Made by a program: the position numbers and the translations under genes. The notes beneath the pieces were generated by a model that was not told the origin of the DNA, did not search any database, and worked only from the letters and a program-made list of their open reading frames with translations. A DNA stretch of 7,802 bases, taken from NCBI GenBank assembly GCA_031258505.1, contig JAIRMT010000128.1, positions 1-7,802 on the forward strand, written 5' to 3'. This stretch comes from Treponema sp. (GTDB taxonomy: Bacteria > Spirochaetota > Spirochaetia > Treponematales > Breznakiellaceae). Shown one piece after another: positions 1 to 4,967 of this stretch. The stretch's first letter is position 1; the number at the start of each line of letters is the position of its first letter.

Positions 1-147
1 CCCGCTTTTCCCTGACAACCCCGTGATGGTGATTGTTTTTGCGCTGTCGCCGCCGTCGTCAGTATTTCCGTCGTCGCAACCGGCAATTACGATACCGAAT
101 GTCAACACTGCCACGAATAAACCCGTTAAAACACTTTTCCTTGCCAT
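1..147 (-). CDS. Small lipoprotein, N-terminal part only (runs off the left edge)
   Basis: The first 49 codons of a minus-strand gene are visible; the rest lies beyond the window. The start is ATG at 147-145, with an AAGGAG ribosome binding site 7 nt upstream (160-155). The N-terminus is a typical type II signal peptide: a basic MARK start, a hydrophobic stretch at residues 6-22, and the lipobox I-A-G-C with the acylated cysteine at residue 24. After the cysteine comes an Asp/Gly-rich tether (DDGNTDDGGD), then TITITGLSG, which looks like the first beta strand of a mature domain. The Asp residues after the cysteine fit a flexible linker to a membrane-anchored domain. I recall small lipoproteins with similar tethers and T-I-T-I-x-G-L motifs as common in gut treponemes, but no function can be given from 49 residues. 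The lipoprotein call is strong; the family is unknown. Confidence 0.8.
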   Translation of the reverse strand, partial: MARKSVLTGLFVAVLTFGIVIAGCDDGNTDDGGDSAKTITITGLSGKSG

Positions 148-154
148 AATTTTT

Positions 155-160
155 CTCCTT
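155..160 (-). promoter_or_regulatory. Ribosome binding site of the left-edge lipoprotein gene
   Basis: AAGGAG on the minus strand, 7 nt before the ATG at 147-145. It fixes the start of the lipoprotein gene and supports that short truncated frame as real. Confidence 0.75.
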
Positions 161-162
161 AT

Positions 163-178
163 ACTATGGCGCCATAGT
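163..178. promoter_or_regulatory. Perfect 16-bp palindrome, candidate operator
   Basis: ACTATGGCGCCATAGT is a perfect dyad with no loop. It lies 2 bp upstream of the ribosome binding site of the minus-strand lipoprotein gene. Symmetry with no loop suits a dimeric DNA-binding protein better than an RNA hairpin, and the position would block transcription or early elongation. No convincing -35/-10 pair is visible beside it, so the operator role is inference. Confidence 0.4.
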
Positions 179-225
179 TTTTGTTATGCGTTAGATTTCA
201 TTTTTAAGACTTGTGAAACAAACCC

Positions 226-242
226 GGCTTGTTCAACAAGCC
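226..242. repeat. Inverted repeat with GGCTTGT/ACAAGCC arms
   Basis: The arms GGCTTGT and ACAAGCC flank TCA (the pairing extends one more base to leave a single central C). It lies between the truncated lipoprotein gene and the 222-residue gene. The same arm sequences, in the opposite order, form the hairpin at 466-486, which suggests a local family of REP-like palindromes. There is no T tract next to it, so it is not a clear terminator. Confidence 0.5.
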
Positions 243-361
243 CAATGACGCATAACTTTTTAATACCTTGTGAACGCGCTCACTTCCGTCCACCGAATAT
301 CCGTCCTCCCCGAACCGGGGCCCTGCCTTAACCAACGCCAAACTACGTCATACCCGCCTCC

Positions 362-378
362 TTCCCCCGTAGGGGGAA
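362..378. repeat. Inverted repeat TTCCCCC-GTA-GGGGGAA
   Basis: A perfect 7-bp stem with a 3-nt loop inside the GC-rich intergenic block. Nearby are the self-complementary CCCCGCGGGG at 417-426 and a weaker 5-bp stem at 309-321, so the block is unusually rich in hairpin-forming sequence. No T tract follows on either strand. Confidence 0.45.
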
Positions 379-432
379 CCGCCGCGCTTGCCCAACAAAC
401 CGCCCCCAAGAAAAGCCCCCGCGGGGCCCTGC

Positions 433-463
433 AAAAATGGGTGGAGTTTGCGCCGCAAACTCC
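433..463 (-). terminator. Candidate intrinsic terminator of the 222-residue gene
   Basis: Read on the minus strand, just past the stop codon, the arms GGAGTTTGC and GCAAACTCC (443-463) form a perfect 9-bp stem with a 3-nt loop. Then come ACCCA and five T residues (437-433). The stem is strong, but the T run is short and starts 5 nt after it, so this is a moderate terminator candidate. It could equally be one half of a paired REP-like element with the adjoining hairpin at 466-486. Confidence 0.4.
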
Positions 464-465
464 TA

Positions 466-486
466 TGACAAGCCCGCGGCTTGTCA
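466..486. repeat. Perfect hairpin overlapping the stop codon of the 222-residue gene
   Basis: The arms TGACAAGCC and GGCTTGTCA (9 bp, perfect) flank CGC. The outermost three bases at 484-486 are the TGA stop of the minus-strand gene. Only 2 bp separate it from the equally long hairpin at 443-463, giving two adjacent 21-bp palindromes. In the mRNA this would put the stop codon at the base of a stem. Confidence 0.6.
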
Positions 487-1152
487 CGGAATCACCGCCT
501 GATAGATTTCGCTGTAATCCCCTTTCTTCATCGCGCCCGTCTCCCACCGTACCGCGTAGTAGACCCGCTTTCCCCGCTCGTCCTCCTCAAAGGCCAGCGT
601 CAGCGGGCTCTTCGTGGCAAAGGACGAATGTATCAGATCCGCCACCTTCTCCGGGCGCGCGTCCGCGATGATCCACGCCAGTTCCATGCCGTGAACGCCG
701 TCCGGCTTGCCCCAGCGTTTCATGCCCGCCCGCCGGAACCGGAACCGCAGCACGCGCGGCTTGGGGGTAAGGGCCTCCACCTCCGGGATGTCGTCGGGAC
801 GGGGTACCGGCGTGGGGTGGGTGTCGTGGTTCGGGATCGCCATCGCCGTGCGGTCCTCGTCCGTTACCGGCGGGTAGCGCAGATAGCGGTTCACGAAAGG
901 CCGGATGACCTTCAGCGCCGCCTTTTTCGCGTCGTTTTTCGCCTCCGTGTCAACCACGGTGTGCGGCTTTGTCGTTACCTCGTAGGCCGTGTGCCACGCC
1001 GTGTACGCATTGGCCAGCGCCTCCGCCTCCGCAGCCGGAATGTGCGGCCAAACCGGCGTTCCCGTCATAACCCGCGCCTGAACATACTCAACAAGGTTGT
1101 TAAACCACGGGTCGAATTCCGCCTCGCGGGACGGAACATACTCTTTTGACAT
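484..1152 (-). CDS. Conserved hypothetical protein, 222 aa, Treponema/Bacteroidetes type
   Basis: I do not recognise a function. I chose the ATG at 1152-1150 because a GGAGG ribosome binding site ends 8 nt before it; an in-frame TTG at 1167 overlaps that site. There is no signal peptide or membrane segment, so the product is probably cytoplasmic. The N-terminal half is helical, with a Trp/Tyr-rich start (DPWFNNLVEYV, residues 14-24) and an Ala/Lys/Glu-rich middle up to about residue 90. A Pro-rich linker (PTPVPRPDDIP, residues 113-123) leads to a beta-rich C-terminal half. That half contains VLRFRFR (134-140), WGKPDGVHGMELAW (147-160), RGKRVYYAVRW (193-203) and the ending YSEIYQAVIP. The end resembles small proteins I recall from gut Bacteroidetes and treponemes ending in a G-W-S-E-I-x-x-A-I-I-P pattern; this needs a database check. 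It stands alone on its strand. Its codons appear more GC-rich than those of the operon to the right, which may mean a different history. Confidence 0.8.
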   Translation of the reverse strand: MSKEYVPSREAEFDPWFNNLVEYVQARVMTGTPVWPHIPAAEAEALANAYTAWHTAYEVTTKPHTVVDTEAKNDAKKAALKVIRPFVNRYLRYPPVTDEDRTAMAIPNHDTHPTPVPRPDDIPEVEALTPKPRVLRFRFRRAGMKRWGKPDGVHGMELAWIIADARPEKVADLIHSSFATKSPLTLAFEEDERGKRVYYAVRWETGAMKKGDYSEIYQAVIP

Positions 1153-1160
1153 ATTCAAAA

Positions 1161-1165
1161 CCTCC
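1161..1165 (-). promoter_or_regulatory. Ribosome binding site deciding the start of the 222-residue gene
   Basis: GGAGG on the minus strand, 8 nt from ATG 1152. It overlaps the alternative upstream TTG codon (1167-1165), which argues against that TTG as the start. Confidence 0.75.
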
Positions 1166-1181
1166 AAAACCGATATTCAAA

Positions 1182-1197
1182 GCCGCATATACGCGGC
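1182..1197. promoter_or_regulatory. Near-palindrome GCCGC-ATATAC-GCGGC in the leader of the 222-residue gene
   Basis: The arms GCCGC and GCGGC flank a TA-rich centre, 30 bp upstream of the ATG at 1152. It could be a small hairpin in the 5' leader or a binding site. No matching -35/-10 pair could be fixed around it, so its role is uncertain. Confidence 0.25.
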
Positions 1198-1280
1198 GTT
1201 TTACCGAAAAACGCTCCCTCTGCGCCGTAGCCGGCGGAAGCCCCGTGAAACCGGCCCCGCCCGCGCCTTTTTCCGAAATT

Positions 1281-1511
1281 CGCGCTGCCGTGAAAGCGTG
1301 TGCTTCTGCCGCGCAAGCACGCGCTTTTATCACGCAGGCAGAGGCTTTTACCGCGCAAGCAGAGGCTTCTACCGCGCAAGCAGAGGCTTTTACCGTGAAA
1401 ATAGCGGCTTTCACCGCGCAAGCTCGTGCTTTCACCGCGCAGGCACGTGCTTTTATCACGCAAATAGCGGTTTTTATCGCGGAAATAGGGGTTTCTATTG
1501 TAGATGTGGTT
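1281..1511. repeat. Imperfect 21-bp tandem array, about 11 units
   Basis: Units start every 21 bp at 1281, 1302, 1323, 1344, 1365, 1386, 1407, 1428, 1449, 1470 and 1491. The consensus is GCTTYTACCGCGCAAGCA followed by three variable bases. The central units differ at a few positions; the first and the last two are most diverged. There are no spacers, so this is a minisatellite and not a CRISPR. Because 21 is a multiple of 3, frames stay open on both strands and would encode heptad repeats (AFTAQAE on plus, ASACAVK or LCLRGRS on minus). None of these frames has a good start with a ribosome binding site, and variation is not concentrated in the wobble position of any frame, so I treat the array as non-coding. 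It lies upstream of the minus-strand 222-residue gene. Confidence 0.75.
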
Positions 1512-1553
1512 ATTTTTATTGCGGAAAGAATCCTGAGCGTTTCTATCAAGAGA

Positions 1554-1618
1554 GCTTAAAACTTTTGCGAAGGGGCCTATAGCTTTCGGCGGGGGGCTTA
1601 AAACTTTTGCGAGGGGGC
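1554..1618. repeat. Two near-identical 23-mers 42 bp apart
   Basis: GCTTAAAACTTTTGCGA followed by AGGGGC occurs at 1554-1576. It recurs at 1596-1618 with a single difference (22/23). A third partial copy, GCTTAAAG, starts at 1617. The starts 1554, 1596 and 1617 fall in the same 21-bp register as the array at 1281-1511, so this may be a diverged continuation of it. Confidence 0.6.
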
Positions 1619-1740
1619 TTAAAGCGGTTCCGGGAGGGCGTATGGCCGGGAAATGGTAAGGAACAGAAGTGTTTTTTAGAGCGGATAACGTGTAACTTAC
1701 TAGGTACTTGAGAAACGGTATTGTTAAGAGAGCATAATTA

Positions 1741-1841
1741 GAGCCGGGAGCCGGGAGCCGGGAGCCGGGAGCCGGGAGCCGGGAGCCGGGAGCCGGGAGC
1801 CGGGAGCCGGGAGCCGGGAGCCGGGAGCCGGGAGCCGGGAG
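1741..1841. repeat. Perfect heptanucleotide microsatellite, GAGCCGG x 14.4
   Basis: Fourteen identical GAGCCGG units (1741-1838) are followed by GAG (1839-1841), with no substitution. Such perfection suggests recent slippage expansion, so copy number probably varies between strains. Each junction makes a GGG, giving fourteen GGG runs separated by AGCC, which fits the G3-N4 pattern of a G-quadruplex on the plus strand. The CCGG cores are self-complementary and could instead form hairpins. It lies about 260 bp upstream of the operon promoter and is in no recognised gene. Confidence 0.9.
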
Positions 1842-2101
1842 AAGCTAAACTGTAAGCAAGCCGACGGTCAATGGCCATCCGGCGTTTCCTCAAGTCCATA
1901 GTAAGATTATGGTACGCTGTAAAAAAAATATCAAGTTGTTTGAGCTGGTTTTAGAAAAATTTTTGAGCGTGAAGGCATAAGATACAGGCGAGGCTCGGAC
2001 AGGGCGGCAAATCTGGGAATAGCTTATCAGCGGGCAATGGCGTTAAACATGGGCTTCGAGATGTCCGGGCATTGCTGTTTTATCCTGAGCCTCAAATGGT
2101 C

Positions 2102-2130
2102 TTGACGACAACTTTGAAGGCGGATATACA
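2102..2130 (+). promoter_or_regulatory. Sigma-70-type promoter of the four-gene operon
   Basis: The -35 box TTGACG (2102-2107) and the -10 box TATACA (2125-2130) are separated by exactly 17 bp, each one or two bases off consensus. Transcription would be expected to start around 2136-2138, which is the ATG of the lipoprotein gene, so the message would have essentially no leader. An imperfect dyad, GCCTCAAA (2089-2096) and TTTGAAGGC (2113-2121), brackets the -35 box and might be an operator. This is the best promoter-like match directly upstream of the operon. Confidence 0.5.
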
Positions 2131-2135
2131 AAGCT

Positions 2136-3257
2136 ATGAAAACCATGTATAGCGCGCGTTGGTTCATTCTGCTTCTGGCCAGTATGGGAGTCTTAGCTGC
2201 CTGTGAGTCTGAGGTATGGAAAGACCCGATATTGGCGCTCAAAGACTTGTGGCGGAATACAACCCACCGCTTCGATACCTCGCTCGATCATTACTATATT
2301 ATTGGAGAGGCTGCAGAGCGAGAAACGCTGACGCACCTGTTCAAACTGCTGAACGCCGAAGAGTCTGACGAAATGCGTTTCGCGGTTAGTCGGGAAATCG
2401 CGAATATCTATGCAAAAGCGGGCGAGTACGATGTGCTTATCAACTTCCTTACCTTTAACCGGAACCGTTACCCCGATGACCCGTATAACGCCTATTACCT
2501 CCTCATGACCGCATACAGCCATATACGACGGGAGGAAAACGCGGTTGCTGCCCTCTATTTTGATATGATACTCAAGAACTATCCTGACCTGATAGTTCAG
2601 GGCGAGTCAATTCACTTGGCCTGTCTCAATCATCTCATCACGCTGGTGGACAATCCTGAACAGGAAGTGATTTATTACCAAGAATTAATCTCCCGTTTTT
2701 CCGATAAGATAGACATGGGAATAAGCTACTTTATGCTCGGCAATGCGTGTGAACGCACTGGAGACTGGAATGGTGCGCTTGACGCATATACCAACTATCT
2801 CTCGTATCGGTCTATCGTTCCCGGGTTTCCTAATGCTGATTACTACGCGAAGCAACTGGTGGACTTCAATAACTCGGAGAAAGACTGGACCTTCGAGCGC
2901 CTTGACAGTCTAGTAAGCGCGGTTAAGTCGGCGCTTGATGCGGGAAGTAGCTCCCAGTTACAGCGTTGTCAGGCTAAGGTGAACTTTTTTGCCCGTTCCT
3001 GGGGAGAAGAGGTTGCCGACGACTCCGGGATGGCTGGGTTCAGCCTTTCGATATTTATGAGTACGCGAAACCTTATTCAGTATGCGAGGACGCTTGATGC
3101 GGGTTCCAATGCTACCGAAGCGTACCTGCGTACAACCGGCTGGGAACGGGACATATCCACATGGTACCTGTATTTCAGAAAAATCGACTTCCCCCCTGAT
3201 CCGGAAATCCACGGACGCTGGGAATGGGCGGGAGTCTACTATGGAGAGCGATTTTGA
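2136..3257 (+). CDS. TPR-like lipoprotein, 373 aa
   Basis: This is a membrane-anchored periplasmic or surface protein, probably a protein-protein interaction scaffold. The signal peptide has a basic n-region (K2, R8), a hydrophobic core at residues 9-20 and the lipobox L-A-A-C with the acylated cysteine at 23. The body is mainly helical. Paired-helix patterns occur at about 80-110 (SREIANIYAKAGEYDVLINFL) , 117-150 and most clearly 196-222 (YFMLGNACERTGDWNGALDAY), which matches the TPR signature. The C-terminus is richer in aromatic residues (STWYLYFRK, RWEWAGVYYG). The start is ATG 2136: an in-frame TGA at 2115 leaves only 2136 or 2145 as starts that keep the signal peptide. Neither has a ribosome binding site, which fits the leaderless promoter just upstream. 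Its stop overlaps the next gene's start, so the two are probably translationally coupled. TPR is inferred by pattern; the exact partner is unknown. Confidence 0.85.
   Translation: MKTMYSARWFILLLASMGVLAACESEVWKDPILALKDLWRNTTHRFDTSLDHYYIIGEAAERETLTHLFKLLNAEESDEMRFAVSREIANIYAKAGEYDVLINFLTFNRNRYPDDPYNAYYLLMTAYSHIRREENAVAALYFDMILKNYPDLIVQGESIHLACLNHLITLVDNPEQEVIYYQELISRFSDKIDMGISYFMLGNACERTGDWNGALDAYTNYLSYRSIVPGFPNADYYAKQLVDFNNSEKDWTFERLDSLVSAVKSALDAGSSSQLQRCQAKVNFFARSWGEEVADDSGMAGFSLSIFMSTRNLIQYARTLDAGSNATEAYLRTTGWERDISTWYLYFRKIDFPPDPEIHGRWEWAGVYYGERF
3243..3246 (+). promoter_or_regulatory. Ribosome binding site deciding the TTG start of the transglycosylase gene
   Basis: GGAG lies 7 nt before the TTG at 3254-3256. 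The competing in-frame ATG at 3224 has no properly spaced site and would overlap the upstream gene by 34 bp. The out-of-frame ATG at 3241 runs into the GGAG itself. Confidence 0.65.
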
Positions 3258-4954
3258 GTTTTTATGTAAGACATAATGCTGCGGTGTGGCGATTTTTTGC
3301 GCTTAGTATGATGGCGCTATGCGGTGTATCGCTCTGGGCTGAGTCGATTGAATCTGAGCATCCAGACTTTCTGGCGAGACGAATACAGGAAGAAGGCTTT
3401 GGTACAGTTCCAGCCCCTGTTCTTGAAAAGAATCAGCCGCTTGTGGCTGAACTTGCCATGGATATGGTGTTGCCAACGGTTGGAGAAGCAGTTCTCACGC
3501 TCAATGTTTTAGAGCCCCAGTCGCCGGTGGATCCAGCGCGACATGTGGAACCAACACTCGTTGTACCTGCGCCTCCACGTAGCGCTGCTACTCTGGTATT
3601 CCTTGCGGCAACGCCGGCGGAAAACGCTTCTACAGTGGTTCTTGCGTCAGTAAGCACAGCGCCCCCTGAGACCCTGCCTGTTGAGCCGCAGATAATTGAG
3701 GCTGCGCTTTCACCGGAAAGCCTATCGCTGCCGCTCAGACCCGATCAGTTGGCGCGTCCCCTGCGGTTACAGCGCTATACCCAGCCCGTTTTTCCAGAAA
3801 GCCTCATGCAGGAACGCCGCAGTGTGATACACGGGCTTGAACAGCCCCTTACCCAGAAGTATATCAGTCAGTATTCCACTCCAGAGGGTATTGCCTGGCT
3901 TATTTCAATGGTACGCCAGGGAGAACCTTATCTGGCTTTTATACGGAAGGAAATCGAGGCGCGAAACCTGCCGTCTGAACTACTCTATCTGCCGCTCATT
4001 GAGTCCGCCTATGTGCCTACAGCGGTAAGTAAAGCTGGAGCCACTGGTTTGTGGCAGTTTATGACTAACAGTATTGAACCCTTTGATATAAGGATTACTG
4101 AATGGCTCGATGAGCGCATGGATTTCTGGAAGTCAACGATGGGCGCGCTCAGTAAACTTGAAGACAACTACCGCAATTTGGGAGACTGGCCACTGGCGCT
4201 CGCTGCGTATAATGCTGGTCTTGGGGCTGTAGGCCGGATCGTGCAGCGCACCGGTATCCGTGATTACTGGAAGCTCTCGGAACAGAAACAGTTTGTTACT
4301 GAAACCATCAACTATGTACCCAAATTACTGGCATTCTCTTATATCCTCTCGAACCTCCGGCTCTTTGGCGTTGATCCCCTGTGGCTTAACGATCCTGAAT
4401 GGACGCGGGTTCGGGTGGGACGAACTGTGGATGTGGGGATGCTGGCAGAGGCGGCGGGCGTTGACGCGGCTGCACTAAAAAAGGCAAACCGCGAACTTGT
4501 GTATAACGTTACCCCGCCGGATAGTAACTATTACCTCAAAGTACGCAAAGCAGATGCCGCCGCGATTAGCGCGGTGCTGGAACGGAAAGACCTCACCCTG
4601 GTACACTACTACATTCACACGATACAAGCCGGAGACACGCTTTCCGAGCTGGCTAAACATTACGGCATAAGCGTGAATCACATCACGGCAAGCAACCCCA
4701 CGGTTCAGGCGCGTTACCTCAAAATCGGAACCCGCCTGCTCATTCCCGCATTCAAGGAGGCCGAACCATTCCAGCGTAAGAGCGTGAACACTGCGAATTC
4801 GTTCACAGCGAATTATACCGTGAAAAAAGGCGACAGCCTCTGGGGAATAGCCCGCTCATACAATGTCGATCCAGAGACACTGGCAATGGCGAATAATATG
4901 AATCTTAATGATATTTTGCGCGTGGGAAAAGTTCTCAAGGTCCCGTCGCGTTAG
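3254..4954 (+). CDS. mltD: Membrane-bound lytic murein transglycosylase D type, with two LysM domains
   Basis: It cleaves the MurNAc-GlcNAc bond of peptidoglycan to give 1,6-anhydro ends, acting in the periplasm. I chose TTG 3254 (566 aa) because GGAG precedes it by 7 nt and TTGA overlaps the upstream TGA; ATG 3224 would add 10 residues. A signal peptide ends near SLWA (about residue 29). It has no lipobox, unlike E. coli MltD. A long Pro/Ala/Val-rich, probably disordered linker covers about 50-160. The SLT catalytic domain spans about 195-380: the catalytic Glu is in LPLIESAY (E250), followed by SKAGATGLWQFM (259-270), DERMDFWKST and LALAAYNAG (314-322), all MltD hallmarks. The usual Pro after WQFM is replaced by Thr. 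LysM domains at about 451-499 and 520-565 bind glycan strands. Its place between two other exported proteins suggests joint envelope work. The family call is firm; the symbol rests on domain architecture. Confidence 0.92.
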   Translation: MSFYVRHNAAVWRFFALSMMALCGVSLWAESIESEHPDFLARRIQEEGFGTVPAPVLEKNQPLVAELAMDMVLPTVGEAVLTLNVLEPQSPVDPARHVEPTLVVPAPPRSAATLVFLAATPAENASTVVLASVSTAPPETLPVEPQIIEAALSPESLSLPLRPDQLARPLRLQRYTQPVFPESLMQERRSVIHGLEQPLTQKYISQYSTPEGIAWLISMVRQGEPYLAFIRKEIEARNLPSELLYLPLIESAYVPTAVSKAGATGLWQFMTNSIEPFDIRITEWLDERMDFWKSTMGALSKLEDNYRNLGDWPLALAAYNAGLGAVGRIVQRTGIRDYWKLSEQKQFVTETINYVPKLLAFSYILSNLRLFGVDPLWLNDPEWTRVRVGRTVDVGMLAEAAGVDAAALKKANRELVYNVTPPDSNYYLKVRKADAAAISAVLERKDLTLVHYYIHTIQAGDTLSELAKHYGISVNHITASNPTVQARYLKIGTRLLIPAFKEAEPFQRKSVNTANSFTANYTVKKGDSLWGIARSYNVDPETLAMANNMNLNDILRVGKVLKVPSR

Positions 4955-4957
4955 TAT

Positions 4958-4961
4958 GGAG
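4958..4961 (+). promoter_or_regulatory. Ribosome binding site deciding the start of the LPP20-like gene
   Basis: GGAG is 6 nt before ATG 4968. The alternative in-frame ATG at 4956 overlaps this site and has no purine-rich site of its own at a good distance. The arrangement copies the previous junction, where TATGGAGA also precedes the true start. Confidence 0.65.
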
Positions 4962-4967
4962 AAAATC

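Larger units (their letters stand above)
148..483. other. Palindrome-rich intergenic region without a credible gene
   Basis: This 336-bp stretch separates two minus-strand genes. Frames open across parts of it lack ribosome binding sites and have biased composition (Pro/Arg or Gly/Trp-rich), as expected of chance frames in GC-rich DNA. It holds palindromes at 163-178, 226-242, 362-378, 417-426, 443-463 and the left part of 466-486. The 10-mer GGGGCCCTGC occurs twice in the same orientation (317-326 and 423-432). No tRNA, rRNA or recognisable ncRNA was seen. Confidence 0.6.
1153..2135. other. Repeat-rich 980-bp region without a convincing gene
   Basis: This region lies between divergent genes (minus strand ending its 5' side at 1152, plus strand starting at 2136). 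Up to 1841 it is dominated by the 21-bp array, the 23-mer pair and the heptanucleotide microsatellite; 1640-1740 is plain unique sequence. From about 1870 onward there are only short frames: 27 codons at 1871-1951, 23 codons at 1909-1977, and an open run without an early start at 1973-2149. None has a ribosome binding site. They could be remnants of a decayed gene, but I recognise no family in them. No tRNA or rRNA was seen. Confidence 0.6.

Noticed and set aside
23..331. Plus-strand open frame of about 100 codons at the left edge
   Set aside because: It lies antisense to the lipoprotein start, which has a clear ribosome binding site and lipobox, and continues into palindromic non-coding DNA.
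260..671. Frames on both strands across the palindrome-rich block
   Set aside because: Composition is Pro/Arg- or Gly/Trp-rich as expected of GC-rich non-coding DNA, they have no ribosome binding sites, and they overlap the 222-residue gene antisense or in another frame.
1281..1511. CRISPR array
   Set aside because: The 21-bp units are directly contiguous with no unique spacers, and no cas gene is in the window.
1097..1582. Heptad-repeat proteins in several frames over the 21-bp array
   Set aside because: Frames stay open on both strands only because the unit is 21 bp. Starts are weak or TTG without ribosome binding sites, several overlap the N-terminus of the 222-residue gene, and substitutions show no wobble bias.
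1679..1689. GAGCGGATAAC, identical to part of the E. coli lac operator
   Set aside because: Only 11 bases match, there is no symmetric partner half-site, and no lac-type genes are nearby; a chance match.
3224..3253. Ten-residue N-terminal extension of the transglycosylase from ATG 3224
   Set aside because: No ribosome binding site at a proper distance, and TTG 3254 has GGAG 7 nt upstream with a stop/start overlap. It cannot be excluded without proteomics.
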